Assembly (NCBI RefSeq): GCF_008364765.1
Contig: NZ_VTUY01000007.1
Coordinates: forward strand, 196,884-260,883
DNA from: Bacillus sp. CH30_1T
GTDB lineage: Bacteria > Bacillota > Bacilli > Bacillales > Bacillaceae_B
DNA length: 64,000 nt
Direction: 5' to 3'
Shown here: one piece after another, positions 8,195 to 16,074 of the stretch
How the letters are laid out: each line of letters starts with the position of its first letter
How positions within the stretch are numbered: position 1 is the stretch's first letter
Program-made: the position numbers and the translations under genes
Notes under the pieces: generated by a model
Seen by the model: only the letters and a program-made list of their open reading frames with translations
Database searches by the model: none
What the model was told of the DNA's origin: nothing

Positions 8195-8752
8195 CTACTC
8201 ATTCTTCCACTGCTCTTCTTCGACGACCCATTGCAGATCATGGAAGGTGATCGCCCTTATTTCAAAGGAAGAATCAGTTTCTTTCTTCTTCTTCGCTTCT
8301 TGATAGAAGTACTTGGGTGAGCCTTCTTTTTCTTCATCGTACAGTATCACTAACGCTTGGCTTTTTTGCAAGAATAACTGATTTTTGTTTCGAAATTGCT
8401 GTGGACTCTTGTAAGGTTCTTTTGAGATTGACTCGACAAAATCAGCTTGAGAAAGAATGAGTTCATAGTACTCTTTATTCAGGTCGTTCCAATTTTCTTC
8501 TTGAGAGAGAAAAGGAGTTAATATAGCCAGTTTAAGATCAGGGTAATCTTCCTGAAGCTCAAACACCACTTCTGCCCCCCAAAGCTCAACCCCAAGTTGC
8601 CCACTAATGAGTACCCATTCTAAATCTTCATCCAAAAGAGAAACCAATTCTTTCTTTAGAGCCTGCTTTATGTAGTAAATTGCTTTGTCATCCTGTTTGA
8701 AAACTCCCAGTTCAAAGGATTTATATCCGGTTATGCACGCAACATTACTCAA
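8195..8752 (-). CDS. ypsA: YpsA family protein (DUF1273, SLOG-like fold)
   Basis: A 185-residue cytoplasmic protein of the YpsA/DUF1273 family. The N-terminal [12 protein letters not shown] and the glycine-rich [14 protein letters not shown] segment are the family hallmarks and lie where SLOG-type nucleotide-binding loops occur. In B. subtilis, YpsA affects cell division when overproduced; the ligand is not settled. The likely start is TTG at 8752, 8 bases after GGAG; a TTG two codons earlier is an alternative. It is adjacent to gpsB in the same direction. Confidence 0.85.
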   Translation of the reverse strand: MSNVACITGYKSFELGVFKQDDKAIYYIKQALKKELVSLLDEDLEWVLISGQLGVELWGAEVVFELQEDYPDLKLAILTPFLSQEENWNDLNKEYYELILSQADFVESISKEPYKSPQQFRNKNQLFLQKSQALVILYDEEKEGSPKYFYQEAKKKKETDSSFEIRAITFHDLQWVVEEEQWKNE

Positions 8753-8929
8753 ATGCAAAACTCCTTCATTAAACTTTCAGGACAGACAAGTTCTCTTTAA
8801 AGCTTAGTGTGCCCCAATCCTCTTCACTCTATTGTAACATATTTTACAATTACGAGGTCAATATCCCATTATATCATATAAAATTCACCATCATAAAGAA
8901 GAGATGACTCTAATAGTCATTAGTCACTT

Positions 8930-8960
8930 TTGCAGAGCGACACAGTGTATCACTCTGCAA
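8930..8960 (-). repeat. Inverted repeat downstream of cotD
   Basis: Arms TTGCAGAG and CTCTGCAA enclose a second short pair, CACAGTG-like. It lies about 50 bp past the cotD stop. No T-run follows on the minus strand, so it may stabilise the 3' end or be a weak terminator. Confidence 0.45.
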
Positions 8961-9009
8961 TTGAAACTAACCTCTTAGAGGCATCCCTCTGAAGTCTTCA
9001 CTCAGAATA

Positions 9010-9348
9010 TTAACGTCCCATACCATATGGTCCGAATGGTGGTCTTGGACGCGGTCCGGGTCCGAATCCTGGGCCAAACCCCGGTCCTCCTGGGCCTCCA
9101 GGGCCTTGAGGTCCTCCTGGCCCACCTGGTCCACCGCCACAGTTAAAATGTTGGTGTGAAACACTGTCTACCTGTGATTGTGTTTGTGGGAAATAATGTT
9201 TATGTTGATACATAACATTATTTACATTTGTCGTGTGAGTAGGGTGAATGTGTGGCACCTCATAGGTGTTGCAAGTCTGATTCACACAACATTTCGTCGG
9301 GTGCATGACTGCAGGAAGTACTTGATTAGGTCTTGGTCTTTTATACAT
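9010..9348 (-). CDS. cotD: Spore coat protein CotD
   Basis: A 112-residue inner-coat protein of the CotD family, deposited on the forespore by the mother cell. The N-terminal part is rich in Cys and His (PTKCCVNQTCNTYEVPHIHP, then more His-Thr), as in CotD. The C-terminal third is a Gly-Pro-rich, Phe-containing tail ending in GMGR. The ATG has GGAG 12 bases upstream. A close match to a sigma-K promoter lies 39-66 bp upstream, consistent with late mother-cell expression. The Gly-Pro tail length is expected to vary between strains. Confidence 0.88.
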   Translation of the reverse strand: MYKRPRPNQVLPAVMHPTKCCVNQTCNTYEVPHIHPTHTTNVNNVMYQHKHYFPQTQSQVDSVSHQHFNCGGGPGGPGGPQGPGGPGGPGFGPGFGPGPRPRPPFGPYGMGR

Positions 9349-9386
9349 AGAAACGCTCTCCTTTCATCTCTTAGTTGTTACACTAA

Positions 9387-9414
9387 TAGCCTATGAAACG
9401 AAGAGGGTACATGT
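9387..9414 (-). promoter_or_regulatory. Candidate sigma-K promoter of cotD
   Basis: Minus-strand ACA at 9412-9414, a 16-base spacer, then CATAGGCTA at 9387-9395. This matches the sigma-K pattern (AC, then CATANNNTA) and lies at the right distance from cotD. Confidence 0.65.
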
Positions 9415-9455
9415 ACTAATGCAAATACCTATTTTTAGGAAAACATTTTGCAGGC

Positions 9456-9560
9456 TTACATAAAGCTATATAAACTTTCCGGATAATTGGTAAAAACAAA
9501 AGCTGTTAAACCAATGACGACAAAGAACAAAATTAAGATCGCTCGGTTCATTTTCATCAT
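9456..9560 (-). CDS. Small single-span membrane protein, unknown
   Basis: A 33-34 residue ORF reading MKMNRAILILFFVVIGLTAF and ending NYPESLYSFM. It has a positively charged N-terminus, one hydrophobic helix and a short polar tail, the usual make-up of a bacterial micro-membrane protein. The ribosome site (GATGGGA) is only fair, and three in-frame ATGs leave the exact start open. It lies between mrfB and cotD in the same direction. I do not recognise the family. Confidence 0.5.
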   Translation of the reverse strand: MMKMNRAILILFFVVIGLTAFVFTNYPESLYSFM

Positions 9561-9683
9561 CCCATCTAAATATTAAATATTTTCAACACAATTAACTATT
9601 TTACATCTACTTTTGAAAATTCTCAATATAAAAATAAGGAGTTTGAACCACTTTTTTAGTATAATTTATAAAAATTTGTGTAT

Positions 9684-10967
9684 CTAGGATGGATGATCTG
9701 TATGCTTATTCAATTTTCTTGTTAAACGGCTCTTTCGATGATGAAGTTTCCCTATAAAGACCTCGTGCTTTTGACTGTTTGCTTCCTCAGTTTCAATCAG
9801 CAGTGATTCGAGTTGCTCACATCTTGCTAATGCTAATCGGAAATCTTTCGTTTTGTGCTCATACAATTTAGCCAGTTCCAACAATACGACTTTTCTAATG
9901 GAAACAGGGGCATCTTTCCACATTCGTTCCCATAACTCTATCGCCTTCCAATCTTCTTTGTCTTTCTTGTATTGAAGAGCGAGGAGGTGCATCGCCTCAT
10001 AATTTGTTCTGTCATCCTCTCTAATAATCTCTTGGTAGCGTTCTTTTGCAATCTCTCTGTTACCCGTGTATTCAAGCCATCTTCCGACCTCGAAACGCTC
10101 ATGGTCAGTTGCTTTCTTATGGACATTCAAAAGTTGAAACGTTAAATGTGTATAGAGAGTGATCAATGACAATATATCCAGCTCATTATGGGTCATAACC
10201 TTGAATATACCTTCAGGATCCTTACGCTCGATATAATCAAAATAAATCATAGGAGCTAAATATCCTGGAACATCGTCTACTCTATTAAATCCAAGAATCT
10301 TTCGCTCTACGTTTATTAATTTTACTGACTCTAACTTGTGCTTGAAGAGTCTTCTGGATCCGTGATAAAGGTCAAAATGCCCAAATGCAGGCAATTTGGG
10401 CACATGATCTTTAATGAGTGTATGCCTTGTCTTTACTTGAGGCCAATCAAATGCTTTTCCGTTATATGTCACGAGTGTATTATAATCCACATGGCTTAAA
10501 AAACTGTGATAGAGAGGTATTTCACTCCCCGGTTGAGGCAAAAAATGCTGGGTCACAATCACCTCTGTTTCTGTCACCCTCCCATGCCCTAATAAAAAGA
10601 TTGTATTTCCAACCCCCCCACCTAAGCCGGTGGTTTCCGTATCAAAGAAAAACATTTGTTCATGAGTATGCTCTTTAGAAGACAAGGGATGAACACCTGC
10701 AAAGTCTTGCCAAGCATCCACCGCGCTAATAAAATCTCTAAACGTGTAGTCCCCATGCCGATGATCGATTGGATATCGCTTCTCCCTCACCAGACAAAAA
10801 TCACCGTCAATATCGTACACAGTGGCACCATTTTGTTTCCATAGATCAAGAAATGGCAAGTCTGCCGCTTCCTGCTCTAAAATGGGAGGCTGACTTTTCT
10901 TCTCTTCAGCGTCTTCTTCTCTAATGAGATGTTTTTTCATTCTAGATAATTTATTTTTAAGTGACAT
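9684..10967 (-). CDS. mrfB: MrfB/YprB, RNase H-fold DEDD exonuclease
   Basis: A 427-residue protein with a ribonuclease H-like exonuclease domain. The DEDD motifs are visible as FFDTETTGLGGG (about residue 110), VTYNGKAFDWP and HNELDILSL. The C-terminal 120 residues are helical and TPR-like (ERYQEII, ALQYKKDKEDWKAIELWER). In B. subtilis MrfA and MrfB act together in a UvrABC-independent excision pathway for mitomycin C damage, with MrfB as the proposed nuclease. The start follows GGGGGG by 8 bases. The gene is 18 bp downstream of mrfA, so the two are probably one transcript. Confidence 0.9.
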   Translation of the reverse strand: MSLKNKLSRMKKHLIREEDAEEKKSQPPILEQEAADLPFLDLWKQNGATVYDIDGDFCLVREKRYPIDHRHGDYTFRDFISAVDAWQDFAGVHPLSSKEHTHEQMFFFDTETTGLGGGVGNTIFLLGHGRVTETEVIVTQHFLPQPGSEIPLYHSFLSHVDYNTLVTYNGKAFDWPQVKTRHTLIKDHVPKLPAFGHFDLYHGSRRLFKHKLESVKLINVERKILGFNRVDDVPGYLAPMIYFDYIERKDPEGIFKVMTHNELDILSLITLYTHLTFQLLNVHKKATDHERFEVGRWLEYTGNREIAKERYQEIIREDDRTNYEAMHLLALQYKKDKEDWKAIELWERMWKDAPVSIRKVVLLELAKLYEHKTKDFRLALARCEQLESLLIETEEANSQKHEVFIGKLHHRKSRLTRKLNKHTDHPS

Positions 10968-10985
10968 TTTGATTCCCCCCTTCTT

Positions 10986-13250
10986 TTAATGAAGGAAAAG
11001 ATGAAGAAGCTTTAATGTATCCACTTTGGCTGTGTCCAGTGAATGATCCGTTCCAATACATGATGGACAACCAGCTTTACACGGACATCGCTCTATCATT
11101 GCAAATGTCTCAAGCAGTATTTTCTCCATCTGTTCATACACCTTTTCACTTAACCCGATTCCCCCAGGGTATCGATCGTAGATAAAGATCGTAGGCTGTT
11201 CATTGTGTGCTGCTTTTATTTGTGGTACCACAAAAATATCACTGGGGTCGCACATCACAAATAAAGGAATAATCGATTTCAAGCTTTGTGCCGCCCCAAT
11301 TAGGCCTTCTTCCAAACGCTCCTGACTAAAAGAAGCAGCGTCTCTTAAAGAAATCCAGCTTGAGCTCGTATGCAGTTCTTCTTCAGGAAGATGGATGGGA
11401 CCCGATCCAATATTTTCGTGGGTATCAAATTTAATTTTCTTGAATATTGTTGCCATTGCTTGAACAGTTACGTCTCCATAAGCTACGTCATATCTTTCCC
11501 CCGTTCGAATCTTGTCTGTTTCGAGTACTCTTAATTGTACAGCCAGATTGGCATCGGTGAAATAATCCACGTCCACTTCCCTTACATACGCTTTCTTTTC
11601 TTCCCAATCCAGTTCCTCTACTTGAAATTGAACTCCTTGATGTAAATAAATCGCTTCATCATGCAATAAGGTCATAGCTGAGAAACGATCCATTTCCCCT
11701 ATTACTTGCACGGCTGAGATGTCTGTTTGATCAATAATAATGACATTTTCCTGGGAAGCTGAACGAAGGCTAATGTTATGAGCAGGAAACACATCATTCA
11801 TCCAATACCATTTTTCACCGTTCTTATGCACCACACGCTCTTCCACTAAAAATTCTAAAATATCATCAATGTAGTGCCTGCCAAATTGTTCCCCTTCCTT
11901 AAAGGGGAGCTCATAGGCAGCGCACTTAATATGATCAATGAGAATAATCAAATTATCAGGGTTGATTCTCGCCGTTTCAGGCGTTTGCTCGAAGAAGTAA
12001 TCCGGATGCTCAATAATGAACTGATCTAAAGGGCTTGAACTTGCTACCATGATGACAAGAGATTCCCCATGTCTTCTGCCGGCTCTTCCAGCTTGCTGCC
12101 AGGCACTTGCGATCGTGCCGGGATAGCCGGTCATGATGCACACTTGTAATTGACCGATATCTACCCCTAATTCAAGAGCGTTCGTACTGACAACTCCGTA
12201 GATTTCACCAGATCGCAAGCCTTTTTCAATCTCCCGGCGTTGAGTCGGCAGATATCCTCCCCTGTATCCTTTGATTGATTTCGTTCCTAATTGACTCTTC
12301 ACTAATTCTTGTAAGTAGGTAAGGATAATTTCCACCCTTACCCTGCTTCTGGCGAATATGATCGTTTGCACCTTATTCTTCAATAATTCACCAGCAATTC
12401 TCCTGACCTCCAGGGTCGCACTCCTGCGTATGTTCAACGGTTTATTTACAATGGGGGGATTATAGAATACGAAATGCTTTTTGGCACTTGGTGCACCGTT
12501 ATTATCTATCAAATTCATTTCATTACCTGTTAAATGCTCTGCCAGTTCTTTCGGGTTTGCAATGGTTGCCGATGTACAGATAAAAATGGGAGAAGCTCCA
12601 TAAAACTCGCAAATTCGTTTCAATCTCCTTACCACATTGCTTACATGGGAACCAAAAACTCCCCTATATATATGAAGTTCATCAATTATTACGTATTTAA
12701 GATTCTCAAAAAGAGACACCCACTTTGTATGGTGAGGAAGGATGGCTGAGTGGAGCATATCAGGATTCGTTATGACGATATGCCCAGCTTTCCTTACTTT
12801 TTGCCGGATATTGGCGGAAGTATCTCCATCATATGTATAGCTATTAATAGAAGCTTCTGCTTCTGAGATGATTTCGTTCAACTCACTTTTCTGATCTTGT
12901 GCGAGAGCTTTAGTTGGAAAAATATATAACGCCCGTGCATCCGGGTTGTCCATGATCGTTTGTAATACGGGAAGATTATAACAAAGAGTCTTTCCCGAGG
13001 CTGTAGGAGTTACCGCGGTAAAGCTCTTTCCTTCCATTGCAAGCTTAAAAGCGGAATGTTGATGGGTATAAAGCTTTTCGATGCCTCTTATTTGCAGCGC
13101 ATTTTTTATTTTTCCATTTATCTCCAGTGGCAGATCTACCAATTGAGCAGTTTTTTCATCTATGGTATGCCAGTGAACAATCTGTTTATTAAAATCATCG
13201 TCTTTTTTAAAATGTTCAATCAACTGTTGAAGATTGTTTTTCTTAAACAC
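10986..13250 (-). CDS. mrfA: MrfA/YprA, DEAD/DEAH-box DNA repair helicase
   Basis: A 754-residue superfamily 2 helicase. Walker A is TPTASGKTLCYN, the Walker B box is IDELH, SAT motif III is CTSATI, and motif VI is QQAGRAGRRHGES. The C-terminal domain carries the four-cysteine cluster CPCKAGCPSCIG characteristic of MrfA, a metal-binding domain. Its known partner is MrfB, encoded immediately downstream. The start is set at GTG 13250, 6 bases after GAGGTG; this matches the N-terminus of the B. subtilis homologue as I recall it (FKKNNLQQL). The longer frame from 13328 has no ribosome site. Confidence 0.9.
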   Translation of the reverse strand: MFKKNNLQQLIEHFKKDDDFNKQIVHWHTIDEKTAQLVDLPLEINGKIKNALQIRGIEKLYTHQHSAFKLAMEGKSFTAVTPTASGKTLCYNLPVLQTIMDNPDARALYIFPTKALAQDQKSELNEIISEAEASINSYTYDGDTSANIRQKVRKAGHIVITNPDMLHSAILPHHTKWVSLFENLKYVIIDELHIYRGVFGSHVSNVVRRLKRICEFYGASPIFICTSATIANPKELAEHLTGNEMNLIDNNGAPSAKKHFVFYNPPIVNKPLNIRRSATLEVRRIAGELLKNKVQTIIFARSRVRVEIILTYLQELVKSQLGTKSIKGYRGGYLPTQRREIEKGLRSGEIYGVVSTNALELGVDIGQLQVCIMTGYPGTIASAWQQAGRAGRRHGESLVIMVASSSPLDQFIIEHPDYFFEQTPETARINPDNLIILIDHIKCAAYELPFKEGEQFGRHYIDDILEFLVEERVVHKNGEKWYWMNDVFPAHNISLRSASQENVIIIDQTDISAVQVIGEMDRFSAMTLLHDEAIYLHQGVQFQVEELDWEEKKAYVREVDVDYFTDANLAVQLRVLETDKIRTGERYDVAYGDVTVQAMATIFKKIKFDTHENIGSGPIHLPEEELHTSSSWISLRDAASFSQERLEEGLIGAAQSLKSIIPLFVMCDPSDIFVVPQIKAAHNEQPTIFIYDRYPGGIGLSEKVYEQMEKILLETFAMIERCPCKAGCPSCIGTDHSLDTAKVDTLKLLHLFLH

Positions 13251-13422
13251 AGATATCACCTCTTCTACCCATTTTACCGAATCTATGTTCGAAACTAAAG
13301 AAAAAAAACCAGGATATCTTTTCCTCAATTATCTAATTTGAATGAAAGGAGCCTAAATGAGGAAGGCTTGGATTCTTTGCACTTGTTCATAACCGGTTTA
13401 TATGGATGTATAGGACAAATGC

Positions 13423-13449
13423 ACATATTCAGCAAGCATTCATACACTA
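13423..13449 (+). promoter_or_regulatory. Candidate mother-cell sigma (K or E) promoter of hsp20
   Basis: ACA at 13423-13425, 15 bases, then CATACACTA at 13441-13449. This resembles the sigma-K -10 (CATANNNTA) and also the sigma-E -10 (CATACA-T). The -10 sits inside a perfect 8-bp-arm palindrome, ATTCATAC-ACTA-GTATGAAT (13438-13457). Confidence 0.35.
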
Positions 13450-13482
13450 GTATGAATACTTTTGCGTGAAAGGAGCATACCC

Positions 13483-13926
13483 ATGTCGAACGAGAAAAAA
13501 GGTTTTGGTGATCTGATGCATTCCATGAACGAGTTTTTTCATGAAAGACCTATGAAAGGAATGCTTCAAAGCATTGATGAATTTTTCACATCATCATCTA
13601 ACCCATTTGGTTCTTTCCCGGTTGAATTAACTGAAACAGACAATTATTATATCGTGACTGCACAACTCCCAGGTATTAAGAAAGAGCAGATTCAACTTGA
13701 TGTATTCCCTCAGTACATTACGATTTCTGTAACCAATAAAGAAGAGTTCTCCGAGGAAAATGATCAAAATCAAATGATAAGAAGAAAGCAATCCATGAAA
13801 AAAAGCAGCAGGACCATTCCATTTCCAAGGGTGGTTAATGAAAAGAATGTGAAAGCTTCTCATAAAGACGGATTGCTGACTGTAAGGGTAGACAAAGTAT
13901 CTGGTAAACGAATACCTATAGAATAA
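13483..13926 (+). CDS. Hsp20/alpha-crystallin family small heat-shock protein
   Basis: A 147-residue small heat-shock protein. The alpha-crystallin domain runs from about residue 47 (PVELTETDNYYIVTAQLPG) to the end, with the conserved KDGLLTVRV strand at the C-terminus. Such proteins hold unfolded proteins in oligomeric assemblies. The N-terminal region is short and phenylalanine-rich. The start at 13483 has AAAGGAG 7 bases upstream; the longer frame from 13462 overlaps that site. A sporulation-type promoter is possible, which would make it spore-associated like CotM or CotP, but this is inference. Confidence 0.85.
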   Translation: MSNEKKGFGDLMHSMNEFFHERPMKGMLQSIDEFFTSSSNPFGSFPVELTETDNYYIVTAQLPGIKKEQIQLDVFPQYITISVTNKEEFSEENDQNQMIRRKQSMKKSSRTIPFPRVVNEKNVKASHKDGLLTVRVDKVSGKRIPIE

Positions 13927-13944
13927 GTTTCCTATTACCATTAA

Positions 13945-13976
13945 AAAAAGGGGCTGCCGAGTCGCAGCCCCTTTTT
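13945..13976. terminator. Bidirectional intrinsic terminator
   Basis: AAAAAGGGGCTGC and its complement close a 6-base loop between convergent hsp20 and yppG, with A- and T-runs on the two sides. Confidence 0.85.
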
Positions 13977-13982
13977 GTTATT

Positions 13983-14474
13983 CTATAGACTAAATATCCC
14001 ACCCAAGCCTTTTACCAAAGAGGAAACTTGATTAATTGCCCCCATCATTTGTCCTGTAGTATTCATCATTTTATTAAAATCTAAAGACCCATCCTGTGAC
14101 TTGAATGAATTCATGATCGAACTTACTCCTCCAGACTGAGGTTTAGCCATGAATGAGGCTTTCGGATATGGATTAGCATAAGCCTGTTGCTCCATTGCTT
14201 TCATTTGGTACGGATTGTATTCTTTCTGTTGTAGAGGATTTTCAAAATAAGGATTCATTTGCTGCTGGTTCATCTGTTGATATTGGTTCATTTGAAACCC
14301 CGGTGCAGGAAATTGGACTTCAGGTCGAGGATAATAATTAGGTTGAAAATATCCATATTCTGGAGGTCGCATACCCTGTCCTTGATAGTTCATCAATGGT
14401 CCCATATACGTTGTTTGCGAATGATAATTTGGATGATAGTTACGCATCTGTCTCGAATGAAGTAAAGAATTCAT
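13983..14474 (-). CDS. yppG: YppG family protein, Tyr/Pro/Gln-rich
   Basis: A 163-residue protein. The first 110 residues are of low complexity, rich in Tyr, Pro, Asn, Gln and Met (MNQYQQMNQQQMNPYFENP). The C-terminal 50 residues are ordered and conserved in type (GGVSSIMNSFKSQDGSLDFN, then a helix ending LVKGLGGIFSL). This layout matches YppG of B. subtilis, and composition suggests a coat-like spore protein. The ATG is next to GGGGG 5-9 bases upstream. Function is unknown. Confidence 0.8.
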   Translation of the reverse strand: MNSLLHSRQMRNYHPNYHSQTTYMGPLMNYQGQGMRPPEYGYFQPNYYPRPEVQFPAPGFQMNQYQQMNQQQMNPYFENPLQQKEYNPYQMKAMEQQAYANPYPKASFMAKPQSGGVSSIMNSFKSQDGSLDFNKMMNTTGQMMGAINQVSSLVKGLGGIFSL

Positions 14475-14675
14475 ACTTAGCCCCCTTACTTTATACTGGT
14501 TACTATACTTTATGTTTTAACTGGATAATTGGTGAAAGAACCCATAAAGATATTTCGACAAATACAAGAAGAATGTCGGAAGTTACACTATTCTTACAAC
14601 TTAAAGAAAGGGTATTCTATGATACGATAAATGTAGATGCTACACAATGAAATATAAGTATTGGGAGGAATCAAG

Positions 14676-14858
14676 ATGAACCTGAGTGAACTGCTGAAGA
14701 GATACGAAAGTAGTAAACATTATCAAGCAACGGATCAACAAGAACTTCTTACAATGGCCAAAAAACTTTATATTTCTAATGAGATTTCATTGCATCATTA
14801 TAAAGAGCTGTCGAAGCAAATCAATACAATAGAAGAAAAAGCAATTTCAACTCCATAA
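14676..14858 (+). CDS. yppF: YppF family small protein
   Basis: A 60-residue protein of the YppF family, reading MNLSELLKRYESSKHYQATD and ending in a short Lys-rich tail. It is soluble and helical, with no catalytic motif. The start at 14676 has GGGAGG 7 bases upstream, whereas the TTG at 14661 overlaps that site. It faces the convergent yppE across a shared hairpin. Neighbouring yppE, yppG and yppC support the name; the function is unknown. Confidence 0.8.
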   Translation: MNLSELLKRYESSKHYQATDQQELLTMAKKLYISNEISLHHYKELSKQINTIEEKAISTP

Positions 14859-14862
14859 TATA

Positions 14863-14888
14863 AAGAGGCTGCCGATCGGCAGCCTCTT
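14863..14888. terminator. Bidirectional terminator between yppF and yppE
   Basis: A perfect 26-bp palindrome, AAGAGGCTGCCGA with its complement, overlaps the last bases of yppE. Its weak T-run lowers certainty about strength. Confidence 0.7.
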
Positions 14889-15243
14889 ATTTTTCATTCA
14901 ATTCATCCAACTGGGTTTGGAGTACATATGAGACAGATTGATAATGACTGATGAACCGATTGTAACTGGACTCTGGAAAGAAACAGTGAACCGATAGCAT
15001 TTCAATATTATCGAACGTGTTTAAAATTTGAGGGAAGTGAAGGTGTTTTGGCCTTTGTTCCATGATCCAAATTAAGGACAATTCTTTCCAAACATCATTC
15101 TCCGCTTTTACTTTATCGGCAAAAGGTTTCACTTCGGTGTAAAAGTCTCCTTTTTCACCTGACTCACGTCTACCTTTATATTCCTTCAACATTTGCTCAA
15201 CAAGGTCGATGAGTTCCCCTGTTACTTGCATCAACTCTTTCAA
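14887..15243 (-). CDS. yppE: YppE family protein (DUF1798)
   Basis: A 118-residue helical protein of the YppE/DUF1798 family, starting MKELMQVTGELIDLVEQML and containing the conserved central WKELSLIWIMEQRPKHLHFP. It appears cytoplasmic, with no membrane segment. Its end overlaps the hairpin shared with yppF. The ATG follows GGAGGG by about 9 bases. The known B. subtilis structure is a helical bundle; the biological role is not known. Confidence 0.83.
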   Translation of the reverse strand: MKELMQVTGELIDLVEQMLKEYKGRRESGEKGDFYTEVKPFADKVKAENDVWKELSLIWIMEQRPKHLHFPQILNTFDNIEMLSVHCFFPESSYNRFISHYQSVSYVLQTQLDELNEK

Positions 15244-15269
15244 AAAAAACCCTCCGTAAAAATGTAGAC

Positions 15270-15298
15270 AAAAATAAAAAGTAGCAGAACGCTACTTT
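15270..15298 (-). terminator. Intrinsic terminator of the coiled-coil ORF
   Basis: On the minus strand AAAGTAGC and GCTACTTT arms close a 5-base loop and are followed by TTATTTTT. Confidence 0.75.
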
Positions 15299-15312
15299 CT
15301 TATAAATCAAGT

Positions 15313-15564
15313 TTAAGACGTCTTATAGGATAATTCAAGTTTTTGTAAGACAAAGGACTTTTTATTTTTCAAAAGTACGGTTTTAGATTCCGCTTTTCTC
15401 TCAACTGAGCTCAATTTACTGTCGATTTTCTGTATCTGGTTCGTTAACGAATTCATTCCTTCTTGCTCTTCAACTGAGATTCGATCATGCAGACTTTGTT
15501 CTAATTGGTTCAAACTTTCTTCAATTTCAGCTAATTTCAACATAATATCTTGTTTTGGAAGCAT
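15313..15564 (-). CDS. Small coiled-coil protein (yppD position)
   Basis: An 83-residue protein beginning MLPKQDIMLKLAEIEESLNQ, with heptad-like leucine and isoleucine spacing over residues 8-60 and a Lys-rich end. It is probably a cytoplasmic coiled coil. The start at 15564 has GGGAGG 8 bases upstream; the frame from 15579 overlaps that site. It has its own terminator. By position it could be the counterpart of B. subtilis yppD, but sequence similarity was not checked, so no name is given. Confidence 0.72.
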   Translation of the reverse strand: MLPKQDIMLKLAEIEESLNQLEQSLHDRISVEEQEGMNSLTNQIQKIDSKLSSVERKAESKTVLLKNKKSFVLQKLELSYKTS

Positions 15565-15708
15565 TGTGAATCCTCCCACCTTTTTTTTGGATTAATACTG
15601 TAATTCTCTCTTTATGACCCGTTCCCTTCCCCCCTGACAAAACTAGAAGCGTTTCGCCAAAGAAAGTGTTAAAAGGACATTCCGTTAATTGTGTTTCGAC
15701 ACTTACTG

Positions 15709-15738
15709 AATAAAAGGAGTGGAAACTAGAAAATAATA
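15709..15738 (+). promoter_or_regulatory. Candidate sigma-G promoter of sspM
   Basis: TGAATA (15709-15714) matches the sigma-G -35 exactly. An AT-rich -10 (AATAATA) follows 17 bases later but matches CATACTA only partly. It lies about 20 bp before the sspM ribosome site. Confidence 0.4.
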
Positions 15739-15757
15739 TAGGTGGAGGTGTTACCCA

Positions 15758-15868
15758 ATGAAAAATCAGAAAAACAATCAAAACAAACAGCAAACTACAA
15801 ATTCAGCCCAGACCAAAGCCTCAAAAGGCAACCCTAAACTAGAAGGCGAAAACCGTCCAGCGACATAA
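15758..15868 (+). CDS. sspM: Small acid-soluble spore protein M
   Basis: A 36-residue protein, MKNQKNNQNKQQ... ending NPKLEGENRPAT. The Lys/Gln/Asn-rich N-terminus and the C-terminal pattern, close to GPNRPST, match SspM of B. subtilis, a minor forespore protein of 34 residues. GGAGGTG lies 8 bases before the ATG, and a sigma-G-like -35 lies upstream, as expected for forespore expression. Gene position among the ypp genes also fits. A family B repeat begins at its stop codon, so any terminator it had may have been replaced. Confidence 0.8.
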   Translation: MKNQKNNQNKQQTTNSAQTKASKGNPKLEGENRPAT

Positions 15869-15989
15869 GAAAGCGGAGGCGGCTCGTACAGACCCGACAA
15901 GCATAAGGCGAACCACCCGGAAAGGCGCTCTTTGCCTTTTTGGGTGGTTTGACTTATGACCTCGAGGGTCTAGCCGCCGGAGCTGGACT
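15866..15989. repeat. Family B structured repeat, copy 2
   Basis: It begins in the sspM stop codon. Nested stems are GGCGGCT/AGCCGCC, GACCC/GGGTC, CATAAG/CTTATG and ACCACCC/GGGTGGT around the AAAGGCGC-NCTTTGCCTTT hairpin. The loops match copy 1 at 5434-5559, but most stem bases differ in pairs. Confidence 0.75.
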
Positions 15990-16030
15990 AATAAGAAAGC
16001 GGAGGCGGCTCGTTAAGGTCCGACAAGCAT
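15990..16030. repeat. Truncated family B repeat, copy 3
   Basis: It repeats the first 40 bases of copy 2 (AATAAGAAAGCGGAGGCGGC to CGACAAGCAT) in tandem and then stops. Only the 5' halves of the stems are present, so it cannot fold like a full copy. It abuts the yppC 3' hairpin. Confidence 0.7.
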
Positions 16031-16033
16031 GAC

Positions 16034-16074
16034 AAGAAGAGACCAACACTATTTTAAAGTGTTGGTCTCTTCTT
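16034..16074 (-). terminator. 17-bp perfect hairpin at the yppC 3' end
   Basis: AAGAAGAGACCAACACT and its exact complement flank a 7-base loop that contains the yppC stop codon. No T-run follows on the minus strand; the truncated B repeat starts there. Terminator activity is therefore uncertain. Confidence 0.5.
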
